From the NCBI GenBank assembly GCA_914767715.1, contig OU612070.1, forward strand, positions 25,780,025 to 25,844,024: 64,000 nucleotides of DNA, written 5' to 3'. Within the stretch, counting starts at the first letter, position 1. Every line of letters starts with the position of its first letter. This DNA comes from Membranipora membranacea (taxonomy: Eukaryota; Bryozoa; Gymnolaemata; Cheilostomatida; Membraniporidae). Below the pieces are notes generated by a model. The model worked only from the letters and a program-made list of their open reading frames with translations. It did not search any database and was not told the DNA's origin. Positions 46,501 to 59,939 of the stretch are shown one piece after another. The position numbers were made by a program, and so were the translations under genes.

Positions 46501-47393
46501 TTAATGTGTATCGTGTTTTCAACTCGCTTCAAGAAATGTTATAAAACCTACACCATGTAAGTCTAATTTTTTTAATGAATAAGTTTATTCTGATGCGCTT
46601 CTTATATGTAGAAAACTGTTTGTGGAGATTTCTTTCCATTGCTATGGCTGTAACTTAATTTTGAGCGCATATTACTATGTCAATTGTTCCATATACATTA
46701 TTATAATATGAGCAAATATTATATAAGACTATATATACCCTTTTTAGTGTCAATTATTAGCTTGGAGGAGTTATGTTTGCAACAACAGCTGGTTAATTCA
46801 ACGTCCTCTCCTATCAATAATTGTTAGAGCTTAAATTCATTTTGTAATTCGTGTGTACTTTGTTTATTGTTTTTTTTTGTCTTGTTTGTAATTCTGATGA
46901 GGATTTAATTTTATGTTTTGCTTCTTTGCATACAACATGTTAAATCATTTTGTTTTGTCCCGTTACATCGTTACATTGTCAGTATTTTTTATAGGTTACG
47001 TCTTCTAAATGAATTAATTACCCGCAAGTCAGTTGGCAATTAACAAGGCAATTTAAGTTCCTTCACACTGAGGTAAATCATAGAGCCCTGATGCTTTCAC
47101 CTTTTTATCTACAATTTAATATGTCATGAGGACGAGTTGTGATTTGGACAAAGGGCTCGGCATTCTGTATCTGAATCACTAACTCTGACTAAATGGAGGA
47201 CACTGTATTTTTTACGGCTGAAACAAGATGATGTATTAACAGGAAAAATGATAATACTGAACATCAATATTGCAAATAAATGTTTGTCTCAAATAACATG
47301 GTATTGAAAAGTTAATGCCATGCAAAATTTGAAAGGTCAACAATTTAAATAACAAAAGTTTAATTTGGATTTTTATCATTCATTGTATTAACA

Positions 47394-48639
47394 TTATTTA
47401 TAGCAACAGCAGCATGTAGTCTGGCAGTTTCCTCCTGTCCAACCAACCTTTTTGCATGCTGTACCGCAGTCGTTTGCTGAACAACTACTCCAATCATTAG
47501 GACTGCTCTTCTGTCCAGAACAACCAGCGCAGGCATCTGCAGATTCCCCTGAAAGAGATTTCAGAAGGTGAACACATGATACTGTTGGTGGTTAATTGGA
47601 TGACATTTCTGTGTTAAGTGTTACCTAACCAGCAAGATAAGCTTTTACTTAGGTGGCTATATAACATTATTTAACTGAGGGCCCACTAGGCCTAGGATAT
47701 CAAGTGGTGATTTATTCCAGATTTTTATTCATCCTTATAATATAATGTTACATGTAGAGTTCAATGCTGAGTATATTTATATATTGTCAGAGAGGCCTCC
47801 TACGTAGTTTGCTTATATTTCTCAGTTCATTAAAAGTGTTGGCTGATTTTGGCGACTATCTCCTTCTGACCAAACTTTGCAAAATTTAACACGTATATCT
47901 TTTTTTTTGAAAGTATGCCTGATGTGCGCTTACGATTGCGCAATAGACCAGAAATCTTAGCCTTTGATATTTCCTCTTTGTCTGAACAAAGCCTCCTCTA
48001 TAACAAGCTTTCAATTCAATCGATGTATAAGGAACAATAATCCTATGTCCCAATGTAACAAGTACAATTATAATCTGCTACTGGTAGCCTAATACCGTGA
48101 TTACCAAAGATTATAAATTGTTCAAGACTACGGAAGGACCACGGCAATAAACAGTCTGGAAGCTAGTTTTGTAGTAATTATGCAATATTTTCACATTTAT
48201 AAAATTCAGAGCACTGATGGGTGAAAATTATTTATAGTGTTAGGAATTGCCCTCCCTTCTCATCTATGAGCTATGAGGTATTTATGTGCCCGAGTGATGT
48301 TCAAACATATTAAGCAGCGCAGGCATCTGCAGATTACACTGAAAGAGATTTCGGATGGTGAACACACGATACCGTTGCGAAACTGCTTACTATCATGAAA
48401 AGGGTAATTCTTTTATAATGTCTTTGCACACATATGGTGAACACTCTCATGAATCGATGCCAATAAATCTTAGATTATCAAAAAACTTTGAACATCTGAT
48501 GGCTGAATTTCGACTGGACTGATTGAACCAAAAATGGAGTGATAGAAACAAATAAATGTGAGCAAGAATAGTACTTACCAACTGAGAATAACGCAGCTGC
48601 GATCACCATGATGAAGAAAAGTCTTGCAAGGTTTGCCAT
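47394..48639 (-). CDS. ten-cysteine secreted peptide, copy D (intact frame)
   Basis: Exons 48639-48579 and 47548-47394 give a 71-aa precursor: signal peptide MANLARLF...LFSV, then GESADACAGC, NDCGTACKK, GWTGGNC and CCCCYK, with all ten cysteines. It differs from copy C mainly by MA for MT near the start and CSG for CTG after the second cysteine. The leader intron found in the other copies has gone: the sequence passes from the leader (TTGCTTAGGAGAAC) straight into AATTATGGC, a deletion of about 330 bp that does not follow splice sites. The mini-exon (from 48338) has a stop as its first full codon. The TATA box is altered, so expression may be weaker. The role is as uncertain as for copy C. 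Confidence 0.78.
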
Positions 48640-48737
48640 AATTAAGTTCTCCTAAGCAAAGGTTCTAACAGGATTTATAATTAGTAATTATATAAATGAC
48701 CTACTGTGTGTGAGTAGAGGGCTCTGTAGTGTAAGAA

Positions 48738-48819
48738 TGACTTAGTGTTGTTTGGTTCTCGCTATTATAGGGGAAATGAGGATGTCTGCATGTCACAATA
48801 TGCTACTGTCATTGACGTA
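48738..48819 (-). promoter_or_regulatory. promoter of copy D with altered TATA box
   Basis: Read leftwards: CRE-like TACGTCA (48819-48813), CCCCTATAATAGCGAGAACC (TATAATAG in place of TATAAAAG) and an initiator-like TCATTCT (A at 48738). Upstream similarity to the other units ends after about 100 bp, where R sequence begins near 48930. Confidence 0.55.
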
Positions 48820-48929
48820 CATAGAATTATATTGCAAGCTCTTTGTTACATAATGCAAATGGTTCAGCTGGAAATGGAATAAGCCATTTAAGTTAATTGC
48901 ATGTTGTTGTGTAAAGCTTATTTTTATTA

Positions 48930-51410
48930 TTATCAAATTCAAAAACACACCAGACATAAACTTCCTTTTACAAAAGCTGCTGAGGTCCGGATAATATTAA
49001 ATATTTCTCTTAATTTGCACCGATTTTTTGTACTGGTAATACATGGCAGTTTCCTCTTTTCTATAAAAATTGAGGTGTATTTCTCAGCAAAATACTTCAC
49101 AAACTTTTCTCTTCTCTTACGCTTTAATTAAAGGTCACAAGTTGATTATGGTTTAGAAAAAGTACGCTAATGATTATTCATCAGAATCAATGTATTTTTA
49201 CATCAAAATCAGGTAATCTATAGTTGGTGTTTACCAACGCACCTATTTATGCCCTAATCGCTCCCATTAATTAGTGTAAAATCATAATACCGTTCTGCGT
49301 GGGAAAGAGACTGCTTTTGATACAGATGTCCATTTATATATTTTTGTCCGGTATTGATATATTGCCACTAATGTCATTGTAAGTTTTTCATTTATGGGGA
49401 CACTGAATATCCTGCTCTGAGATAGATATGATGAGCTAATTACAGTATAACTACATAAACTAATCTGGAAAAACTTGACAAACAAGGAACCGAGGATAAT
49501 AAACGAGTAAATACCAGGCCCAGAAAAAAAATCCCAATTAGAAACTATATAACTCTAATGCGTCATATCGATGAATGGCAAACATTTATATTGATGAATT
49601 GTAAAATGATAATCTTTGAATAGTTAGACATGGGCCTAAATAGGGACACACAGCACATGATATCCTCATTCAGATTATTTCATACATCTTAGGGAACTAG
49701 AATGCATCCTAGATGCGTATGGCCATTATGGCCTTATTAGTCATTCTATGTCATATTTGTGATTATGATTTTGTCACTCTGCTGCCATTTAGATAGCTAC
49801 AGTGATACTAATTGCTGAGTGGTGAATAATGCCCTGTTGTTACTTCTGGAGGAGAGAGGGTCCATTGATTGATTGATTTGGGCATGTGTTGGTGACACAC
49901 CTGTTACAAATTGACTTATTTTGGAAGATTTAAGGGAATTAGCAAAGCTAAATAACTTCTTTACATTATTTGCTTCTGACGCCTCTGGGAGTCTCAAGTG
50001 GCAAACATATATATTGATGAATTATGAAATGACAATCTTTGAATAGTTTCACATTGGCCTAAATAGGGACACACAGCACATGATATCCTCATTCAGATTA
50101 TTTCATACATCCTAGGGAACTAGAATGCATCCTAGATGCGTATGGCCATAAATGACAACTTCAACTTTGTGTGCAGCAAGCTGCCAAAACTGGATCTGAC
50201 ACCAGTAAGCCATTTGGAGCGACACTTTGAACTTAGTAAATGACATCTTTCATTATTAAATCTGGTGCCGATTAACACTTCATATCCTAGTCCTTCTATA
50301 AATGATTTAATATAGACACCTCAGTTAAGCCTTGCTGTTTGGGTTAAACCGCATTAATCTCTTTATTCAACAAAAAGATAAATAATAGCTGAGCTGAGGT
50401 ACTGTCTCCTTGATGATAGTATTAAGCAGGTGGAGGTGAATGCAGCAGTACAAGCTAGCAACAGGGACGAGTTGTAATTTCATCATTCAGGCTTGCCTCT
50501 GTAAACTATTATAAACATAGTGACGCCAATGTGATGATGTACGCTGTCAGTATCAACTGAGTAATTAACCATTCATTTTGGCTAATTCAGAAATATTTTT
50601 ATAAACTTATCGACTATTTGCATTAATTGCCTTTAATTGCCTTTAATTGACAGTCATTAACTTATATTGTACCAGGATGTCTTGCCTTATATTCAGCACA
50701 AGACATGATAGGAGCAGGATATAAAATGGTGATTAAGTATATAATAATATTTCTGAAATAGCCAAAGTGAATGGTTTATATTCAAACTCTAAACATGTAT
50801 GACAAGCCTTTCATTGAATAATACAGATGGATCAACAAAAAAAGATAAACACAAAATTGTTTTCTGCAAAGTTGTAGAAGATTATCTTTTCTATATATTC
50901 AGTGTCAGGGCTTACACAAGAAATAAGCAGAAAGTGCAGCAAAGCATTAAAATAAAAAAAACTGTATGTTGAAAATATGAAGCATTGCCAATTGTCCATT
51001 TGACATTCCTATTCACTTCAGATATATGATAATGAAGAGACTGGATATGCCAAACCTGAAACAGTGCCAACTTGCCACTTGAGACTCCCAGAGGCGGCAG
51101 ATGCAAATAATGTAAACTAGATATTTAGCTTTGCTAATTCCCTTAAATCTTCCAAAGTAAGTCAATTTGTCACAGGTGTCTCACCAACACATGCCCTAAT
51201 CAATCAATCAATCACTCAATCAATGAACCCCCTCTCCTCCAGGAGTAACAACAGGGCATTATTTACCACTTGGCAATTATTATCACTGTAGCTATTTAAA
51301 TGGCAGCAGAGTAACAAAATCATAATCGCATTTATGAAATTGAATGACTAATAATAATTTATCAAAGGGTTCATAGCTATTTGTCGAATTTTCAGAAATT
51401 GTCTTACCCT
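48930..51410 (+). repeat. R module with SINE fragments
   Basis: Truncated R module: 48930-49560 parallels 23640-24340. Headless inverted SINE pieces are at 49655-49735 and 50070-50235, the latter following a partly duplicated stretch (CATTTATATTGATGAATTG). 50236-51410 parallels 24946-26050. No gene. Confidence 0.65.
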
Positions 51411-54400
51411 AACCACTGCGTTTCATACCCAAGAATTGTCTAACAATTCTGTACAATTCTAGAATTGTCAGAAACTGACCTATATATCATTACCCAACCA
51501 GCAACCATTATTGTGTAATTAACCCTGCCTGCTAAATAAATTACCTTCATTATTGATATTGTATAGTTATAGTATAAGCCTTTACAGTTCTAGTCAATAT
51601 CATACGATTGGATATGCTGTAATGAATAGATATTGCTGTGCAAGGTAGCATCAAAATCTACATTGCGGGAGGCCCAGGTTCAGATCAGAACTTTGCTACT
51701 AATAAAAATGTACAACATCGCTCCCCAAATGAGCGAGGAATTATTTTGTATCAACTGTCCTATATGCCTAAGTGGAGAGAAGTGATTTATGTGAATGAGG
51801 CCATATTATCCACAGAACCACTGACTACTGAAAATATGCTGACTGATGCTAAAAAAACTCAAACTTGGTGCCACATCAAGTAGTATGAGTACTGATTATT
51901 GGCATAGTCTAAACTACGCTCCTTGTGATTATTGAGAGTGTATGGCTTTCAGCTATTTCGATTTGTTGGCCAAAGATGGTCTGAGCATGGAGTTAGCTCT
52001 GAATGTTATGGTATGTGGACTGTGGGAGGCAAAGGTAAATCAACTATCGTATATATTCAACTGGTATATATTCATTACCTGTCTACAAAGGAGCTCTTGA
52101 TGTTATACTATATAATTCTCAGCCATCTCAGTTATACGGTGTACAGGAAGCAATTTTGGCATATTTCTCTCTCACTCTTGGATGGTAGTTCCCTATAGTA
52201 GGTGTTGGCACTAGTACAGATAGTATTAAAATGTTAGACTAATGGCAACACTGTTTTAAGTAATAAATTTTAATCTGTCAGCTTGAGTGCCACAAGCAGG
52301 GAGGCTAGCCAATAACAGGCATAATTACATAATTACCTTGATATACTTGTTGTCAAAATTTTTAATTGTACAATTAAGTATAATTAACACTGTTTGTTAA
52401 TCCTTCATACACATTCCACTGCACTTGTAACAAGTCATCATGACACACTTGTGGAATCAGAGAGACAGGAGTCATTGTAAGCTGACCTAACTTCCTGTCT
52501 TTTGCTGCTGATAATGAACGCGATGAGTTTTAAATTTCACGAATATTCATTTATATAATGATGGTTGGTTGTTTGGGTGTAATTGCAATCATGATCATTC
52601 TTTGTCAGAAGAGTAAGGGGCGGGAAGTTGTAACATTTTATGCAAAATACTAGATAATTGTCCAAATTCCATTTGTATATTTTTATCAATTTATTTCACC
52701 AAACTCTGCTTCAAAGCTCATCATTGTACAGAGTTATTATGTCAAGAATGAGATTGCCTCGCAAAAAAACCTTAAATTCTCAGGCGCCCTTATTCTCTAG
52801 TATTTGCAAAAAGGTTTCATTGATTTTCCGCGCTTCTTGGTCAACTTCAAGAGTTGAGCCAGCGTTATATGATAATCTGTGTGTTTATCCACAGGGTTGT
52901 CCATTTGTAAATCTACTGGTACTGTATAAGTTCTGTGAAGGTTGCCTATGAAGGCCAGTGTAAACAAAATGAACATTCTGACTGGCTTATCTTGATTATG
53001 ACTTCATGGGTAAATAACTTGGATACCAACAATACATCCAATTATGCTTGGCTAAGATGTTGATGTCAATTGAAAGGTAAACAATTGGCAAATGACACTG
53101 TGAGAATCTTGTTCAAATTCAATAACCTAATCTTATTGAAAATGATCAGGCAGATTAAACAGTGCATTGTAGCCATTAATTGAATTTTATGGTATATGGG
53201 TAGAGAGAAGCAAGAGTAAGTCACTATGGTTCCATGGGTCGATTTTGCGGTTCACTCCAGTTTCGAATGGTTAGAATCCAGTGGATTCTAACCATTCCCA
53301 TGATGGGAAAAACATGAAAAGAATCCCCCGCATTAAAACCCTTTGAAGGCATTGTGTGCAAGCGCGCTAACCATTCAGCCACGACGCCAATTAGGACATG
53401 GGTCGAATAAACACGGTTTGGATATTCCGTCCAAAAAGTCATTCGCCACAATCGGAATTTGACTTTAATGCCATTTCCATGGGGCGATTACTAATGAAAT
53501 CCTTACGTAATCGATCCATGGAACCATAGTGAATCTAACAGGCCTATCATTCAATGTCACAATAGAACTCGTTTGTACAGAATGTCTGGTGGTCACTGTA
53601 AATTCTAAATTTATCAACGCAGCCGGTAATAATAATCTGATAGCTTTGAAAGATTATCTGTTAAAAGGCTGTCCAGGCAATAATTTATCGCTTTAAAATT
53701 TAACAGCTGTAATGGCCCTGCAAGCCCCTAATCTGAATTGTTGAAATGATCGGAATTTCAGGTTGATAGAACCTTTAACATACCAAACTCTTTGATGCAT
53801 GCAATTAATGGCTACAGTGTACAGTTTTATCTGTCTGATCAATTTCAATGAGATTAGCTTATTATTGAATTTGAACAAGATTCTTACAGTGTCATCTGCC
53901 AATTGTTTACCTTTCAATTAACATCAACATCTTAGCCAAGCATAATTGGATGTATTGTTGGTATCCAAGCTATTTACCCATGAAGTCATAATCAAGATAA
54001 GCCAGTAAGAATGTTAATTTTGTTTACACTGGCATTCATAGGCAACCTTCACAGAACTTATACAGTACCAGTAGATTTAAAGATGGACAACCCTGTGGAT
54101 AAACACACAGATTATCATATAAGGCTGGCTCAACTCTTGAAATTGACCATATCAATGAACCTTTTTTGCAAAACAGTATATCAGGCTTACAATAGTTGAT
54201 TTACCTTTGGCTCCCTCAGCCCACATACCATAACATTCAGAGCTAACAAATAGAAATAGCTGAAAGCCATTCACTCTCAATAATCACAAGGAGCGTAGTT
54301 TAGACTATGCCAAAAATCAGTACTCATACTACTTGATGTGGCACCAAGTTTGAGTTTTTTTAGCATCAGTCAGCATATTTTCAGTAGTCAGTGGTTCTGT

Positions 54401-55051
54401 GGATAATATGGCCTCATTCACATATCACATCTCTCCACTTAGGCATGTAGGACAGTTGATACAAAGTAATTCCTCGCTCATCTGGGGAGCGATGTTGTAC
54501 ATTTTTACTAGTAGCAAAGTTTTCTGATAATTCAGCTAGCATAGTTTAGCTGATGTATTCTATTTATGCAGTTGCTCCCAATATTAACAGATTGCGCAAA
54601 ATAAAACGTAGGGTATGGTACAACACAGAAGAGTTGAACATAAGTATTTTGTCGCGTCATCATACTCATTACTAAGAGTTTTCCGTGCTTACGAAAATTG
54701 TGAGCCAACAATTCGAATGGAATGCTTTCATTTTCCATCACGATGATACGAAAAGAAAAGATTTCCGCCGTCGGGGATTTGTACATGGGCCTCCCGCAAT
54801 ATAGATTTTGATGCTACCTTGCACAGCAATATCTATTCATTACATCATATCCAATTGTATGATATTGACTAGAACTGTAAAGGCTTATACTATGGCTATA
54901 CAATATCAATAATGAAGGTAATTTATTTAGCAGGCAGGGTTAATTACACAATAATGGTTGCTGGTTGGTTAATGATATATAGGTCAGTTTATGACAATTC
55001 TAGAATTGTACAGAATTGTCAGACAATTCTTGGGTATGAAACGCAGTGAAC
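51411..55051. mobile_element. CACTG-ended palindromic element (CACTA/EnSpm-like)
   Basis: The element runs from CACTGCGTTTCATACCC (51414) to its complement ending at 55048, flanked by the 3-bp duplication AAC (51411-51413, 55049-55051). Uninterrupted R modules read CCTAACCATCTC or similar at this point (26055, 35010). Near each end are four inverted AGAATTGT/ACAATTCT motifs, as expected for subterminal transposase sites. Most of the element is inverted repeat: 51414-52050 with 54190-55048, and 52810-53200 with 53790-54160. Each arm keeps pieces the other has lost (about 250 bp near 54530-54790; about 750 bp near 52060-52800). Termini and a 3-bp duplication fit CACTA elements. No transposase is recognisable. 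Confidence 0.75.
53221..53532. mobile_element. nested MITE with tRNA-like content
   Basis: Located in the loop of the palindromic element. Ends TCACTATGGTTCCATGGG and near-exact complement form inverted repeats of about 23 bp. Inside, read leftwards from about 53393, are GGCGTCGTGGCTGAATGGTT (box-A-like) and GGTTAGAATCC (box-B-like, repeated as a short palindrome at 53265-53300). No clear target duplication was found. Confidence 0.6.
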
Positions 55052-58000
55052 CATCTCAGGGTGTATCGTCTCCCCGGGATACCTGATACACATATTATTG
55101 AAGATGTGAATACCAACACACATGTGATATAAAGGGTGCATGGTTGGGCCTTAAACCAAACTCATGGGATAGAAAAAGGGGTAACCCTAGTTGCTTCTAA
55201 ATTATTGTTATTATTCTTATTGTCAAATACATGCATATGTCATTAAAGGAACATATGAGTCTAGCACAGTTCACCAAGTCCTGATACCATTCGGTGGACT
55301 AAATTCATTGTTTATTTTCTATTGATGAATGGCATGCACAATAACGGCAAACATTTCCTATATAGACCTAACACAATTAGCCTATGCTATTGAAGTTGGT
55401 TCAACAGGCCAAATGTCTAGTTCATCACACTATGTCACGCCCTCAACAAGTATATTGTTCTTTCCTAATGAGAGGGAGTCTAATGCCCTAATTACTCAGT
55501 TAATGGTTTCTTTTCAGTTGAAACTGACGGCATTCATCATCACATTGTTGTCACTAATTTTATAATAGTTCACAGAGGAAAGCCTGAATGATGAAATCAC
55601 AACTCGTTCCTGTTGCTAGATTGTACTGCTGCATTCACCTCCACCTGCTTAATACTATCATCAAGGAGACAGTACCTCACCTCAGCTATTATTTATTTAT
55701 TTGGTGAATAAAGAGATTAATGTGGCTTAACCCAAACAGCAAGGCTTTACTGAGGTGTCTTCATTAAATCATTTATAGAAGGACCAGGATATGAATTGGG
55801 GATTGGCACCAGATTCAAAAATAATAGATGTCATTTATTATGATCAAAGTGTCACTGCCAATGGCTAACTAGTGTCCGATCCAGTTTTGGCAGCTTTCTG
55901 CACACAAAGTTGAATATATCATTTATGGCTATACACATCTAAGATGCATTCTAGTTCCCTAGGATGTGTGACATACTCTGAATGAGGATATTGCGTGCTG
56001 TGCGTCCCTATTTAGGCTCATGTCAAACTATTCAAAGATTATGATTTTGCAATTCATCAATATAAATGTTTGCCATGCATCAATATGACGCATTAGAGTT
56101 ATATAGTTTCTAATGGGGATTTTTTTTTCTGGGCCGGTATTTACTCGTTTATTATCCTCGGTTCCTTGTTTGTCAAGTTTTTCCAGATCAGTTTATGTGG
56201 TTATACTGTAATTAGCTCATCTTATCTATCTCAGAGCAGGATATTCAGTGTCCCCTTAAATTAAATTTAAAAAACTTACAATGACATTAGTGGCAATATA
56301 TCAATACTGGACAAAAATAAATAATGTCAGAAGGGCCTTTTACGTAGTTTGCAAATATTTGAGACGAAACGTGACACATTTAAATCTAAAGCATATAATT
56401 TGCACAAAAATAAATCTGACTTCCTTTTGGATAGCAAAAGAACTTTTGTGAAAATGGAAAGCATGTGATCCGGTTATCATAGTTATGAAGCAGGGAGAAT
56501 TTGATTCGGATGAAGAAATGATCAGATGATCTGTGTCAGCGCAGTCAAAGTTTAAAATCCATCATAACTTGATAGTAGAGTTCAATACTGAGTATCTTTA
56601 TCGACGTACTTTGTCTACGGAACGAGAAAAAGTTTGCTGGTTCATTTACTCTGTTAAAAAACTGATGAAGTTGCCTTGCAAGCAAAAGAAAGGATTAAAA
56701 TCAGTATTAATAATATAAATGGATATCTGTCTCACAAACCAGTCTTTTCCCTACACAGCAAGGTATTATGAAATTGACACTAACAAATGGGCGCGATTAG
56801 GGCATTAATAGGTGTGTTGGTAAAACACCAACTATAGATTACATAATTTTGTTGTAAAAATACATCGATTCTGATGAATATTCATAAGCTTACTTTTTTC
56901 TAAACCATAATCAACTTGTGACCTTTAATTCACGCTTAAGAGAAGAGAAAAGTATTTTGTTGACAAATACACCTCAATTTTTTTAGAAAAGAGGAAACTA
57001 CCACGTATTATCAAATTAAAAAATTTGTGCAAATTAAAGTGCGATTGATTGTGGTCTCACCAATATGTGAACAGTTTGTAGTCAGGAACCCTTTGGTCAA
57101 AAACTGTGTTGGAAATGGGTGATTTTAGTGCCTCATCTTGTAGCAATGTTATGTTTTTGTAATCCCTCCTCAAACAGGATCAAAATTAAGATTATGAACT
57201 TTGACAGTCAGGACACTGGTCATCCTGTTCTCACCACAACAAAATATCAAACGAATCTGTTTATAAGAATGATGAATGATCTGAACATACAAAAACTAAA
57301 GCTTTATGTTGATAGATGCTTTGAAATTTATAGTGATAAATTGTGAAATGATGAGAATTAAATAGCTTGATAAATCTAAATCTATAATCATTAGAGGAAG
57401 AGTCAAATTCTAGTAACAAGTGACAATAATTTGACTATCATCACTGGATACTTTCACTCTAGTTTCAAAAAATTGCTAAGTAAGTTCCCCGTCTATACAA
57501 GTGGAAGTGGCAGTTCGGCCAAAATATAAGCAAAGTACGTCAAAGGCCCCATTGACATTTTATAAATAATTACTCAGCATCGAACTCTAGATGTACCGTT
57601 TTATTATTAAGATGAATAAAAATCTGGTGCAAATCGCAACTTGATATCCTGGTCCTAGTGGTCCCTAAGTCGATTGATGTTATATTGCCACCAAAGTAAA
57701 GGCTTATCTTGCTGTTTAGGTAAAACTTAACCGCAGATATTATAGCACACCGTTAAGTAGAAACTTGCAAAAAGGTGAGGTCTAAAAGTGGCATAGCTCT
57801 TGGAACACATGCGTTCTTGGTTGTCCCTGACACATAGTCGGAAAACCCCGACTGGTGTTCTGGGATTTTGCACGAAAACCAATGACTGGAGGTATTCAAC
57901 AATTTATGTTGAGCACACATACAAATGGTTTACAGGCCATGACCACTAACTAGCTCACTTAACTTACCTAAACAAGGTAACTAACTCGCCTCTAATGGTA

Positions 58001-58487
58001 TTCATATCGAGCTCATACAGATGGTTTATAGGCCATTTCTTTTCACCAGCTCAGTCTTTCTGACCTAACAAGGTCCCTTACTAATCACACACCAACCATC
58101 TGTATCCATTCAAAACAAAAGTACTAAATGACAAACTCGGCATCTATCTCTCTTGTTTTTATCATTCACATCTAAGCCTTTTTGCACACTGATCTAAACG
58201 TTAGCATTGGGCTAAGTTCAAAAACCTTGTTATTGCATTCAAATACGAATCACAGTAGCTGAATATGAGTTGTCTCCCTTGTGTCTACTAGCGGTCACAA
58301 GTAAAGATTCATAAAACTGTTTTGTATATCACATGTAAACAGGATATTCACCATATAAAATAATGAATACATTAAATGTTTTTACTGTGCATTTAATAGC
58401 GATATATGGATACACAGTAACAATTGCCCAGACACCACGGTCTTTTCAAGAATTAGTAAGAGTAATTGTATATTCATATATAATCTT
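55052..58487 (-). repeat. R modules, mostly inverted, with a SINE
   Basis: 55052-55842 continues the R module interrupted by the palindromic element and is colinear with 26060-26900. 55843-56015 is a headless SINE (+). 56016-58487 is the inverted R module, with a copy of the intron-like block at 57540-57730. No gene. Confidence 0.65.
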
Positions 58488-59825
58488 GGCTAAGATCAAA
58501 GTGTCACTGCCAATGGCAGATTAGTGCCAGTTCAGTTTTGGCAACTTGCTGCACACTTATGATTAGGAGGTCCTCTATGGCCTCACCTCTAGGATGCATT
58601 CTAGTTTTCTAGAATGTATCACATTCTCAGTATGAGGACTAGGGTACCTTGCGTCCCTCTTTAGGGGCAGCCAAGCAAACAGCAATTTAAATATTTTTTG
58701 TGCTGGGCTATATCCATTAAGTGGTTCTTTGCCCTGACAGAGATAACTCTATATAGTTGCCCCTTTTCACAGTACAGAACACAGAAACACATATACATCC
58801 GCAATTAAGTGTTCCACTACCTTCGCAATCCCAAAAACACCGGAACGAATGATTTTTTAAATGTTGTCGCAAATGCTCGAATCAACTAACATCACAAATT
58901 TGATAAGAATTAGTGATTATGATGTGCTGGAAGTAGGAGATAGGAACACAAAGACTTAAAAAAACTGTGGCAAGTTGAGATTGATTGTCATGTATTGTGC
59001 TATGGATAAATGTATTTTTCCTATTGTTTGAAGGATTTGTTTTCACTTACCTAGAGCCATTTATTGTTACCATTATTGCTGTCATAAAAGGGATCAACAT
59101 CTAGCACCGATAAGTAACCAATTCGTAGTGTAGTGTTTTGATTTAGCCAATTATTGAAGTCTTCAAGAGGTATTGGCACAGCTTGACAGAATGCCAATTC
59201 TGCTTAAGCATTTACATCTCTTATTGACTAGCCTTTTTTTGCCCTGAACTAAGTGTGCTAAAACTCCGGAGTATTGCACCATGGTATATACCCATCTACA
59301 TACTAACAACCAATTGTAAAGCTTTCGCCGCATACCGGCACCAATATTTTTTAGGATCTAACCTTGTTGTTTCAAATTTCTACCATTGCTCTTGGCATAA
59401 ATTGTTATTTGGCAATAGCTTTTTTTCTTTGGAAGCTGGTGGTGACATTACAATTCGTATATTTAGCTGCGTAATGAAAGAAATTTTACTTGACCGAGCA
59501 GAAGTGAAAAAATAAACAGATATGTTTGAGTTATCCACAAAACTTCAGGGTTTATTATAAATGCATGTGTATATAAAGTAAAAGAAACCCATATCCAGTG
59601 CCTCATAACACTTTTTGCAAAAATTTTCTTTTTGGAAAATAGAAAACATGGCTGAATCAAAGTCCTGTCATAAATGACATATGTGTAGTTAAACTAGTTG
59701 CGCATGTGCATATAACATTTTTAACACATTTATTGCCTTCTTTGTTTTAAAAAAGAAAAATTGAACATATTTACACAACAGGTTACTTTACCCGACCATG
59801 TCCCGCTTAAATATATGCTTCATTG
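58488..59825 (+). repeat. U2-type SINE and outer flank of copy E
   Basis: The SINE (58488-58675) keeps only CTTGGCTAAGATCAAAGTGT of the U2 head. The rest, to 59825, is the inverted partner of 20930-22030. An open frame at 59255-59515 is not conserved in that partner. Confidence 0.65.
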
Positions 59826-59915
59826 GGCAGGCGTGGCTGACTGGCTAGTGTGCTCGATCACTGATCAATAGGCCCAGGTTCAAATCGTGGTTGACAACAT
59901 AAAAAAACAAGGAGG
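59826..59915 (+). repeat. tRNA-derived SINE head
   Basis: GGCAGGCGTGGCTGACTGGC (box A region), then AATAGGCCCAGGTTCAAATC (box B). Partner of 20834-20920. The 3' half matches the isolated B-box fragments found next to every AT-rich array. Confidence 0.6.
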
Positions 59916-59939
59916 TGAATGTGTGTAACAAATTTTTTT

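Larger units (their letters stand above)
42829..47393. repeat. imperfect palindrome between convergent copies C and D
   Basis: The 3' flank of C (42829 to about 43640) is inverted at about 46505-47393. A second homologous block, 45090-46110, matches the 11.7-13.6 kb region of the A-B pair. C and D thus repeat the A-B arrangement, with different insertions in the middle. No gene is visible. Confidence 0.7.

Noticed and set aside
51638-52198. Two frames in the left arm of the palindromic element as genes
   Set aside because: Their mirror copies in the right arm have indels and stops, and no motif is recognisable.
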